DNA of 64,000 nt from an uncultured Prevotellaceae bacterium (GTDB lineage: Bacteria; Bacteroidota; Bacteroidia; Bacteroidales; Bacteroidaceae), in NCBI GenBank assembly GCA_902792635.1, contig CADBAG010000016.1, forward strand, positions 51,627 through 115,626. The letters are read 5' to 3'. Shown here piece by piece: positions 17,151-25,084 of this stretch. The notes beneath the pieces are model-generated. The model had not been told where the DNA came from and searched no databases. It saw nothing but the letters and a program-made list of their open reading frames with translations. Numbering within the stretch: position 1 is the first letter of the stretch; every line of letters begins with the position of its first letter. The position numbers and the translations under genes are program-made.

Positions 17151-18116
17151 TCAGAGGAAGCGGAGGAGGTTGATGAACGGCAGGAGAAGGGTAGTCTTCC
17201 ACGACTCCGTGCGGCCCCAGATGGGATAGAGATGGTAGCCGCGTGCCCGGTCAAGGAGCGTATGCAGAAAGGCCCGGTCGTAATACTGATGATCCCTGTA
17301 GGCGGAAAGGACCGACGAGACGAGCAGCGAGCGCATGCGACGGCGATACAGTCGCTTGATAGCCTTACTCACGGGTGCCGACTCACAGTAACGGAAGATG
17401 TCGTTGACAATCTCTATATCACTCATCAAGGCCTTGCGATGTTTCTGAACATCCTTATTCCTTGTAGCAGAAGAAAAGGAGAATGAGCAGTTATAATGAT
17501 ATACTAAAATATCGGTGAACAGGATGCGATGAGCCTGGGGGTAGAGCATCATACAAAATTCAACATCCTCCCCCGAGACAGCCTTTTGAAATTTAAGTCC
17601 TATTTGCCTTAAAAAGTCTGAAAGATAAATATTCATACATGCAGAAGAAACTTTCATCCCATGCAGTATAATATATTCTCCCGTATAGACCTGATTATAT
17701 GCAAAAGGCTGACGGACGGTAGGCCAGGAACCATGCTCGTTGAACCCCTCCGCAAGGAAGAAGCAAAGTTCAGCCTGGTTGCGTTCCGCGACCTCCAAGA
17801 CCCGACCGATGACATCTGGCTCAATGTAATCGTCAGAGTCGACAAACATCATATATTTGCCACGTGCAGCATCCATACCCGTATTGCGGGCCGCACTCAC
17901 GCCCTGGTTCTCCTGCTCGATAACCTTAATATTCTCATACTGCTTGGCGAGTTCCGTACATAGCTCACCACTGTGATCGGTGGAGCCATCGTTGACAAGG
18001 ATCACTTCGTAGCGTTCAGCTGCCAGGTCCTGCTGCTCGAGGGAATGTACACACTTCCGCAGGAAAGGCTCTACATTATATACAGGAACAATGATTGATA
18101 ACTGGATATCTTGCAT
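17151..18116 (-). CDS. GT2 glycosyltransferase (WcaA/EpsJ-like)
   Basis: 321 residues from ATG at 18116; the in-frame TTG two codons earlier is less likely. Strong GT2 signatures: LSIIVPVYNVEPFLRKCV, LVNDGSTDHSGELC, ENQGVSAARNTGMDAARG and MFVDSDDYIEP with the DxD metal site. The C-terminal 100 residues are basic and likely form the membrane-proximal part. It transfers a sugar during repeat-unit synthesis; specificity unknown. Flanked upstream by the AAA/nuclease gene and downstream by a family A array. Confidence 0.9.
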   Translation of the reverse strand: MQDIQLSIIVPVYNVEPFLRKCVHSLEQQDLAAERYEVILVNDGSTDHSGELCTELAKQYENIKVIEQENQGVSAARNTGMDAARGKYMMFVDSDDYIEPDVIGRVLEVAERNQAELCFFLAEGFNEHGSWPTVRQPFAYNQVYTGEYIILHGMKVSSACMNIYLSDFLRQIGLKFQKAVSGEDVEFCMMLYPQAHRILFTDILVYHYNCSFSFSSATRNKDVQKHRKALMSDIEIVNDIFRYCESAPVSKAIKRLYRRRMRSLLVSSVLSAYRDHQYYDRAFLHTLLDRARGYHLYPIWGRTESWKTTLLLPFINLLRFL

Positions 18117-18175
18117 CAGCAATTCTTTTATTATTTTGTATCACGAAATTATTAACGTGTATCACGCGCAGACAC

Positions 18176-19732
18176 TTATTTTTTTATACGCCAGTCCTTC
18201 AGGTTCCTTGTTGTGCTGTCAAAGTTGATGGCGACTTTCGTTACAGGCAGTCCACTATGTGAGAAGGCCTCTGCATAGTCACGCAGGTCGATTTGTTGCA
18301 TAGCTGCTTCTGCGGAGGCATCGAGCTTCAGCTCGATGATATACAGACAGCCAAATGCTTTCATCACAATGTCTACCCGCCCACGCGGTGTATGCACTTC
18401 CACGTCCGCCCAAGTGCCCAAAAGTCGGAAGATGATGCACAGCACCTGCTGGTAATGGCCTTCATACTGAGTGTTGTCTGTATAAGGTATGGTGGCAAGG
18501 AAATTCTGGAGCAGATGCAGCAGCTGGTCTATATCGCCTTTATATAGAGCCTCGGCCATATCTCCCAGTGTCACATTGGCTTTGGCCGTGTCAGGTGTAA
18601 TATAATAAGGTATAAACGACTGCATCAACCCTAATTCCACCTCACGGTTCGGGATGTCCAAAGTGTATATTCGGGAGAAATTGTTATACCCTTTGATGGT
18701 CAGATAGCCACTCTGGTAGAACAGTGGCGTAAGGCTTGACAATGTCTCCGTGGGTGCGTCAAAATCAGAACTCCGGGCCTTCATGCGCCCAATCTGCGAC
18801 GGCATGACATGGAATTTATGCATCATCTCTATGAGATAGGTCGGAGTGCCGGAAGAGAACCAGAAGGCATCGATGTCCTTAGCCGAAAAAGCGTTGAGGA
18901 GACTGAAAGGATTGAAGATATCGGGACTGGGCCAGGCAAAGTGATAGCCATCGTAATAATGTGTCAGATCGTCAATGGTCTTCTGTCGGCTCTCGCCTGT
19001 GGCTTGTGCAAGGCTGTCAACATCCTCAGACATCTGCGTCAGCAGTTCCTCCTTTGTGATACCGCATATCCCGGCATAATCAGGACGCATGCTGATATTG
19101 ACGATATTATTCAACTCAGAGAAGATGCTCAGCTGCGAGAACTTCGTGATGCCTGTGAGGAATACAAAACGGAGGTTGGGGTCGTTGAGTTTCAGAGGAC
19201 TGTAGAAGTTACGCATAATCTGACGCAATTCTCCGAGTCTTTCTTCGTTGTGAACAACATCCAACAGAGGCGCGTCATATTCGTCGATAAGCACAACGAC
19301 TGGTTTCCCGGTTTGCTTATGCGCAACATCTATCAAGTTGGACAGCCTGTTGTTTTCTCCGCTTGGAGGATTGACGATGTTCCATTTCTCCTCAATTTTA
19401 GCAAGCATGAAGTCAAGATAAGTAAGAAGCCGCTCTTTATCCACATGCTTTGCGCCACTGAGGTCGAAATGCAAGACGGGGTAGGAGATCCAGTCTTTTT
19501 CAAGATTATCTATAGCAAGTCCCTTGAAGAATTCCTTTCGTCCCTCGAAATAGCTTTCTAATGTAGAGGCAAGCAACGACTTGCCAAAACGACGCGGACG
19601 ACTAAGGAAGAAGAACTTCCCGTCCTCGTGTGCCATCTTGTAGACATAGGCCGTCTTGTCAACATAGACATAGTTGTTATTTACTATCTCTGAGAAAGTC
19701 TGGATTCCAATCGGATAACGTTTTCTTACCAT
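18176..19732 (-). CDS. AAA-ATPase-like protein with C-terminal PD-(D/E)XK nuclease domain
   Basis: 518 residues. RPRRFGKS at residues 45-52 is the Walker A form of the AAA-ATPase_like family, and DEYD at 151-154 is the Walker B. The C-terminal part carries the nuclease-fold block GRVDIVMKAFGCLYIIELKLD, with Asp and E-x-K, followed by Gln in MQQIDLRDYAEAF. These proteins are numerous in Prevotella and Bacteroides genomes; their role is not established, with transposon- or defence-like behaviour suggested. This copy is intact. Pieces of two relatives appear as debris at 31.5 kb (nuclease tail) and 33.5 kb. Confidence 0.85.
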   Translation of the reverse strand: MVRKRYPIGIQTFSEIVNNNYVYVDKTAYVYKMAHEDGKFFFLSRPRRFGKSLLASTLESYFEGRKEFFKGLAIDNLEKDWISYPVLHFDLSGAKHVDKERLLTYLDFMLAKIEEKWNIVNPPSGENNRLSNLIDVAHKQTGKPVVVLIDEYDAPLLDVVHNEERLGELRQIMRNFYSPLKLNDPNLRFVFLTGITKFSQLSIFSELNNIVNISMRPDYAGICGITKEELLTQMSEDVDSLAQATGESRQKTIDDLTHYYDGYHFAWPSPDIFNPFSLLNAFSAKDIDAFWFSSGTPTYLIEMMHKFHVMPSQIGRMKARSSDFDAPTETLSSLTPLFYQSGYLTIKGYNNFSRIYTLDIPNREVELGLMQSFIPYYITPDTAKANVTLGDMAEALYKGDIDQLLHLLQNFLATIPYTDNTQYEGHYQQVLCIIFRLLGTWADVEVHTPRGRVDIVMKAFGCLYIIELKLDASAEAAMQQIDLRDYAEAFSHSGLPVTKVAINFDSTTRNLKDWRIKK

Positions 19733-19807
19733 AACATCTATTTATTTTGATTCATCGCTCAGTCCCACTTGCGATAGATCAGCCTGCCAGGTTTCTTCCT
19801 TGATATC

Positions 19808-19937
19808 TTTTATTATAACGTACATATCCATACATCGATCGTGCATTCCTTTGCGTTCTCCGCGTCTTTGCGAGAGACCTTTTTCTCGCGGGATATATTT
19901 CTCGCCAAGCCGCAAAGGGCGCAAAGACCTGCATACC
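19808..19937. repeat. Family A palindromic repeat with leader (single copy)
   Basis: Leader TTATAACGTACATATCCATA and TCGATCGTGCATTCCTTTGC, then the standard left arm, the TTTCTCGCGGGATATATTTC centre and right arm CTCGCCAAGCCGCAAAGGGC. One unit only, placed between the AAA/nuclease gene and a GT2 gene. The stretch after it up to 20004 has nothing recognised. Confidence 0.8.
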
Positions 19938-20004
19938 ACTGCACTGACACCAACGCCACACAACATCGAAACGGCTGGTTAAACGCTGATGGGGACGGAA
20001 AACG

Positions 20005-20982
20005 TTAGAATACAAAATGTCTCTTCACCCAAGGATAGAGCCCAAGGGCTGCAAGGAGCGCGACAAACTTATCCTTTACCGTGATGTAAGGACAGGTGTA
20101 CAGACGGAGGTTGATGTCGGGGTGGCAGTGTCGCCAGAGGCTGCAATCGCTTGAGGTGTGCAATGCCGGCAGCACCCAACGCTTGTTGAAAAACTTGCGG
20201 AAGACGAACTCCTTATGGAACCGCTGCCCGCCATGCTCGCTGAAGAAACGCTCTAACAGGTTGACATTAGCCTCCATATCTCTCATCTGACGAATCAGCC
20301 GTCTGTCTCGTTCTGCACCGTCTGCATGCGAGAGACTGGCCTCGTTGTAACGGTAATAATAGAGGGGTTCAGCAACATACGCAAGGCGATGGGCCGCTGC
20401 GTACATCTGCAAGAGTACCGTCAGATCCTCCGCCATATTATGCGTGGGAAAATACGCAATGGATTTATATAGTCCGTTACGGACAAGATGACTACATAGC
20501 GATCCCTGGCGCCGGCCCAGCAACAGACTCTTTATCTCCGAGTCAGTAGACGGCTTGCCGACCGGTGGCTGCTTTATTACGTTCCACTTCTCACCCTGCT
20601 GCTTATAAAAGTCACACCATACGATATCCGCTTTCTCCTGTGCCGCCTTCGTATACAGCTTTTCACAATAGTCGGGAGCGACAAAGTCGTCGGAGTCGAC
20701 GCAGATAACATATTCACCCGTGCAGACGTTCATTCCGTTACACCGTGACTGTGCTGCACCTTGATTCGTCTCATTATGCAGTATCTTCACTTGCGCCTTT
20801 CTGTGAGGATAATCCCCAAGCACCTGCTGGAGGATCTCCATACTGTTGTCGGGCGTGCAGTCGTCGACAAAGACATACTCCACGTCTCGCAGCGTCTGCT
20901 CCATGAGTGACTTCCCACATTTTGCGATATACTGTTCCACACCGTAGACGGGAACGATGATGCTAACAAAAGGGATGGTCAT
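20005..20982 (-). CDS. GT2 glycosyltransferase
   Basis: 325 residues. Family motifs are clear: VSIIVPVYGVEQYIAKCG, FVDDCTPDNSMEIL, NQGAAQSRCNGMNVCTGEY and CVDSDDFVAPDY with the DxD metal-binding site. The C-terminal half includes HNMAEDLTVLLQMYAAAHRL, common in capsule GT2 enzymes. It is 67 bp downstream of another GT2 gene on the same strand and probably co-transcribed. Donor sugar unknown. Confidence 0.9.
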   Translation of the reverse strand: MTIPFVSIIVPVYGVEQYIAKCGKSLMEQTLRDVEYVFVDDCTPDNSMEILQQVLGDYPHRKAQVKILHNETNQGAAQSRCNGMNVCTGEYVICVDSDDFVAPDYCEKLYTKAAQEKADIVWCDFYKQQGEKWNVIKQPPVGKPSTDSEIKSLLLGRRQGSLCSHLVRNGLYKSIAYFPTHNMAEDLTVLLQMYAAAHRLAYVAEPLYYYRYNEASLSHADGAERDRRLIRQMRDMEANVNLLERFFSEHGGQRFHKEFVFRKFFNKRWVLPALHTSSDCSLWRHCHPDINLRLYTCPYITVKDKFVALLAALGLYPWVKRHFVF

Positions 20983-21049
20983 GGTTTTTGTTTATATTGA
21001 TATTTGAACATTCCTGTAAATTCGGAGTCCTCAGAGGAAAAGTCATCAA

Positions 21050-21970
21050 CTACTCTCCCGTTCTCACCTTCACGTACAGGCGGGTGAGACAGGCAAAGAT
21101 ATGCAGGATGGCGTTGGACCGCCATATTCTCAGACCCTCTTTCCGTTTCTTTGCGTCCAGTCCATCCGTGTAAAACAAAAGACTGTAGATACGCCAGAAG
21201 CGGGTCTTCAAAGCTTTCAAACGGCTCATCTCCTTGTGCGTGATCATATACTGATAGATGCGGTAGTCTTCCGCCGAACTGCGCATAGACCGTTGCATCT
21301 TTGCCGTCGTGCTCTGAAAGAACTGACGGCAACGATTCAACTTCTTGTCGACAAAGGCCACACGCCCCAGCTCTGCCATCTCAATCCAAAACATCCAGTC
21401 GCCACTGCCTCTGAACTCCTGATAGAGAGGAGCTGTACTGAGCGCCATGTGCTTCCTTATCAATGCACTGCTGGCATTGACCACCGAGCAGATACGATAG
21501 AGATGGCGTGCGATGAAGTCGCGACCTTCCATGACATAGCTGCCATGCATATCCGGCTGACATACTTCGAAAGGTTTGCCCGCCTCGTCGACCTTCGTCG
21601 TCCGGCAGAAAGCGAATGCCACATGCTCGTCGGCAAAGCAAGGCACTAACGACTCAAGAAATGTCGGTTCACAACTGTCGTCGCTCTCCGCTATCCATAC
21701 GATCTCTCCTTTGCACAGTTGGAATCCCTTATACCATTGTTTGAAAGGTGACCCAGAATTGGTATCGTTAAATACGATCTTACTCACCTTCGGATTGCTC
21801 CGATATTTCTCTATTACCTCGCGACTGTTGTCTGTCGAGCAGTCGTCAAGGATGATCACTTCGATATGTTGATATGTCTGTTCCAATACACTCGTCATGC
21901 GCTCATCGAGAAACCGTGCATGATTGTAGTTGGGGATGATGATGGAGACTAATGGATGATTACTTACCAT
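21050..21970 (-). CDS. GT2 glycosyltransferase
   Basis: 306 residues beginning MVSNHPLVSIIIPNYNHARF. It has VIILDDCSTDNSREVI, the GSPFKQWYKGFQLCKG segment and WIAESDDSCEP, in which ESDD replaces the usual D-x-D-D. This set is typical of a GT2 subgroup found in Bacteroidales capsule loci. The C-terminal region is basic with aromatic residues and likely membrane-associated. Upstream (higher coordinates) lies the truncated IS66-derived element, so this gene marks the edge of the disturbed region. Confidence 0.9.
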   Translation of the reverse strand: MVSNHPLVSIIIPNYNHARFLDERMTSVLEQTYQHIEVIILDDCSTDNSREVIEKYRSNPKVSKIVFNDTNSGSPFKQWYKGFQLCKGEIVWIAESDDSCEPTFLESLVPCFADEHVAFAFCRTTKVDEAGKPFEVCQPDMHGSYVMEGRDFIARHLYRICSVVNASSALIRKHMALSTAPLYQEFRGSGDWMFWIEMAELGRVAFVDKKLNRCRQFFQSTTAKMQRSMRSSAEDYRIYQYMITHKEMSRLKALKTRFWRIYSLLFYTDGLDAKKRKEGLRIWRSNAILHIFACLTRLYVKVRTGE

Positions 21971-22107
21971 AATATTAACTATCTTTCAAGCTATCAAATG
22001 AGAGCTTATATGATGGGAACTGAAAATATAAAACCTACCCGCTTAGGCCGAAGGAAAAGTACGTCCCTCAACGAGCTATTACAGACTTAATCTAACTTGC
22101 CATGAAT

Positions 22108-22337
22108 CTTTGCCCTGTCTTGGAGCGTAGCTCCCGTCGCACTTTAATCTGATCGGGAGTTAGCTTCTGGACTTTAAATGCAAGTTCCAGTTTGAGTTCA
22201 TAAACTTGTCATAGTTGACACCATACTCTTCCTGATAATTGACTTTTTCTTTCGGGATAACTTTTCTGTTTTAAAGTTGATGCCGCAAAGGTAATATTTT
22301 TATGTGCCGGTGTCTAGGCGGAAAATAAGACGTTTAC
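22108..22337. mobile_element. Truncated IS66-type deletion derivative (one end only)
   Basis: The right end, GGCGGAAAATAAGACGTTTAC, finishes at 22337 and matches the ends of the elements at 29505-29935 and 30938-31228. The internal block from about 22120 (CTCCCGTCGCACTTTAATCT onward) is shared with both. The left inverted repeat is missing. An internal deletion removed about 65 bp after GACACCATACTC compared with the 29.5-kb copy. Terminal GTAA is typical of IS66-family elements. The element interrupts a flippase-like reading frame. The remainder of the gap, 21971-22107, has nothing recognised. Confidence 0.7.
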
Positions 22338-22440
22338 AGCAATTAGCAATGGAACGGAAATGAATCCGTATATTCCATTAACTATATTTGCCATCGTTGT
22401 CCAGATTGCGCCTCGTGCTATTTTCTTTGCACTACCTATT
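22338..22440 (-). pseudogene. 5' remnant of a second Wzx-type flippase, cut by the IS66 derivative
   Basis: Reading the minus strand from about 22431, the frame gives GSAKKIARGAIWTTMANIVN and then GIYGFISVPLLIA. This matches the amphipathic lead and first membrane helix of polysaccharide flippases. It stops at the GTAAAC end of the IS66-type element at 22337. No clear start codon is present; the frame overlaps the end of the TPP-enzyme gene. Only about 35 codons survive, so this is debris from a gene that once followed the TPP enzyme. Too short and AT-rich to be found by length-based gene calling. Confidence 0.6.
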
Positions 22441-24129
22441 AATAACGTTTTTTATTTTGTTGATGCTTTTACGTACCAAAGTCTTTGGAGTAAGATCCTT
22501 GTCAGAGTTTGCTTTTATCAATTTATGATATGCTACAGCATCATCAATATCGCTTGTAAACACCTCAAAAACAATTGGCTTAGAACTCTCTGATAGGAAA
22601 GCTTCCTTCTGCTTTGTAAATTCTTCCTTAGTTTTGGCTGACATATATTTGAAGCCACATGTCTCAGCCCATCCTTTTGCATTCTTGAAATGGTTGGCAG
22701 CAGCTATAAATCTATCTATCGTTTTATTAGCCTTAGCGTTTCCACCCAATTTAAATTCTACTCCTCCATTGTTGTTAACAAGCAGTATCCTTACATTATT
22801 TCTAACACCACGTATTCCTAAAGAATTAAGGTCATAGAAGAATGCCAAGTCGCCTGTTACAAGGTAATGTAGATTGTCATCTGAGAAACTTTCTCCCAAC
22901 ATCATAGATGTGCAACCATCTATTCCGAATGCTGCTACATTTGCAAAGCACTTTATATCAGGACTAAATGGGAATAAATTCCAATTCCTTATGCTGTTCA
23001 ATATAGCAAGATTAACAGTACTTCCGGCCGGGATATGATCGTGTAACTGCTGGGCTAAATATGCATTTGACAAGGGAAGTTCAATATCCCAAACATATTT
23101 ACTTTCCAATTCCTTCCACGTATCAAAATAGTTATTGACTTCTTTTTGAATCGTATCAGCTTGTTGAAAAAACTCTTTAGCTGACATCTGATAGACTCTT
23201 GTAAGTTTATCGTACGTGTCTACAATTTTACCATCAGTAGAAATCTCCCAATGCTCAGTTTCCAACTGAGTTTTAGAAAGCCAGTTGTATAAAGGATAAT
23301 CTCCTGTCTGACCACCAATACTTATTATAATATCAGGCTTAATTTGATTCCACTTTTTGTCCGTATGATACCCTGAAAGAAACAGATTGCCTTCAATGCA
23401 ATGATTCGTATGTAGATTCGACAAATGATTCGTATATATCGCGCAGTTGTGATGCGAAGCAAAAGCTTCTATTAGCTTCTCTGTCTCGTTATCATAAGAT
23501 CGAGCCTCACCTGCAACAATCAATACTTTCTTTTCAAGAATACTTTCAAGTCCTGCGGGTTCCGAATATCGCTGTATGTCCCTTGTATGACTCCTGACAA
23601 CGTCACATATTGGGAAATCTTGTATTTGTATATTGAGTTGTACGGGTCCTTTACTATTTCGTGTAAGTTCCAAAATAGCCTCATTTGCCATCCTTGTAGA
23701 TGCGAGATAATCACTCGTGTCTTTTACCTGCGGAAGCGTAAATGATCTTTTTACACAATCCTTTGGAAGGGATGTTTGGTCTGGTGCCTGCATATAGTTC
23801 TGATATACAAATCTTTGCAACTTGGAAGTTGTTATTGCCAAGATAGGCACATGCTTATAATAAGCTTCCGTTAGACCAGGAATATAGTTTCTTGTTGCTT
23901 GTGCACTTGTACAAGATGTTGCTACCGGTTCTCCTGTGGATAAATAGATGCCAATAGCAAAGTACATTGCACTTCGCTCGTCAACAACGGAATAGCATTT
24001 AAAGTATTCGTCTGATTGCAATGCATCTACCAAAGCTATGTTAGTTCCGCCCGGACTGAGAACTGCGTATCTTATTTTATGACTCTTAAGGAGGTCAACT
24101 ACTATCTCTATATTTTCTAAGTTATTCAT
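22432..24129 (-). CDS. Thiamine diphosphate-dependent enzyme, MenD-like
   Basis: 565 residues, full length for a TPP decarboxylase/synthase. The N-terminal PYR-type domain has LSPGGTNIALVDAL, VVDERSAMYFAIGIYLSTG (activating Glu) and SCTSAQATRNYIPGL. The C-terminal PP domain has TGDLAFFYDLNSLG followed by ILLVNNNGG, the TPP/Mg2+ motif. MenD is the closest family I recognise, but there is no menaquinone gene nearby. It starts 1 bp after an SDR-like tail, and an SDR-TPP arrangement is repeated at 30.0 kb. The pair probably made an unusual sugar or acyl building block. Substrate unknown. Confidence 0.75.
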   Translation of the reverse strand: MNNLENIEIVVDLLKSHKIRYAVLSPGGTNIALVDALQSDEYFKCYSVVDERSAMYFAIGIYLSTGEPVATSCTSAQATRNYIPGLTEAYYKHVPILAITTSKLQRFVYQNYMQAPDQTSLPKDCVKRSFTLPQVKDTSDYLASTRMANEAILELTRNSKGPVQLNIQIQDFPICDVVRSHTRDIQRYSEPAGLESILEKKVLIVAGEARSYDNETEKLIEAFASHHNCAIYTNHLSNLHTNHCIEGNLFLSGYHTDKKWNQIKPDIIISIGGQTGDYPLYNWLSKTQLETEHWEISTDGKIVDTYDKLTRVYQMSAKEFFQQADTIQKEVNNYFDTWKELESKYVWDIELPLSNAYLAQQLHDHIPAGSTVNLAILNSIRNWNLFPFSPDIKCFANVAAFGIDGCTSMMLGESFSDDNLHYLVTGDLAFFYDLNSLGIRGVRNNVRILLVNNNGGVEFKLGGNAKANKTIDRFIAAANHFKNAKGWAETCGFKYMSAKTKEEFTKQKEAFLSESSKPIVFEVFTSDIDDAVAYHKLIKANSDKDLTPKTLVRKSINKIKNVINR

Positions 24130-24130
24130 T

Positions 24131-25056
24131 TTACTTCAGTGTGTAACCGCCACCACAAACGATGGTCTGTCCGACAATAAAATTAGACAAGTCTGACATC
24201 ATGAAAATTGCCAGTTGCGCAATTTCTGAAACAATATTTATCAATGCCTTAAAACCTTCACTCATATAAGAATAATGATGTCGCTCTGCGTTCCTATTGG
24301 AGACTTTCACAACCGCTTCTATCTCTCGATTGTCAAGGGTCAGCTCCGTCAATGCTGGAATAGCCTTGCCCATGGCCTCAAAAAAAGCCTCACGCGTCCC
24401 ATCAAATTCTTTGCCATCCTTCAGGTCTTTGTCATATCTGTTAAGCCATTCCATTGCACTGGCAAAATCAACACTGTCGCTCTTCAGAGCTGCACGGTAA
24501 CCCTTGCCTAATCGTTGCTGCCTTTCCTTCGTCTTTTTGTACGTTTTGAAGTGGGCATCAATCCTATTCGTACCAAAAGAAAGAACCAAGGGATAGATGG
24601 CTGTGTCGTCTATACCCTTACTCCACCGCTTTGCCTCCATGTCTTCTACTATATCCATCAACTCACCGCTACATTCCCTATTATGAGTCGTACTTCCCTT
24701 ATCTGTCAATTTTCTATACCAACTGACAGGTTGAGCCATGTAGTTGCCATGGCTTGATACAGTGAACGCAGCTTGGACTGCAATCTGGGTAGGGGCTTCA
24801 GAAGGCAGATAATCTTTATTCTTAGCGTTATAGGTCATCATCCGGTCGCCTTCTTTAAAGTCGCACCTTACGGCTTGACTTCCCTTAAGGTGTTTAAGAC
24901 AACGAAAATAAGCGCCTAAAGAAATAGCTACGGCACTCAACAGCGTTGTCTTGCCTGCTGTGTTATTTCCTATCACGACCGTAATTCCAGGAACAAAAGA
25001 AAATGCTGATGAGCAAAACATCTGAAATTTTCAATCGTTATATCATTTATCCTCAT
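24131..25056 (-). pseudogene. Broken AAA ATPase gene fused to the tail of an SDR gene
   Basis: An ATG at 25056 gives MRINDITIENFRCFAHQHF, the normal start of an SMC-like AAA ATPase. The frame then shifts by one base near 25000 and resumes in another frame as FSFVPGITVVIGNNTAGKT (Walker A GNNTAGKT). The ATPase part runs to about YMSEGFKALINIVSE and has no Walker B. From there the protein reads IAQLAIFMMSDLSNFIVGQT and ends CGGGYTLK, an unmistakable C-terminus of a short-chain dehydrogenase. So a deletion joined two unrelated genes in frame, and the ATPase also has a frameshift. An ATG at 25021 opens a 296-codon frame over the same remains. Confidence 0.75.
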
Positions 25057-25084
25057 AATAATGTATTATCTTAATCCTTCATAA

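Noticed and set aside
20979-21332. 117-codon frame between two GT2 genes
   Set aside because: It overlaps the real GT2 gene 21050-21970 in another frame and shows no protein family.
22360-22593. 77-codon plus-strand hydrophobic frame
   Set aside because: It is antisense to the end of the TPP enzyme gene and the flippase remnant.
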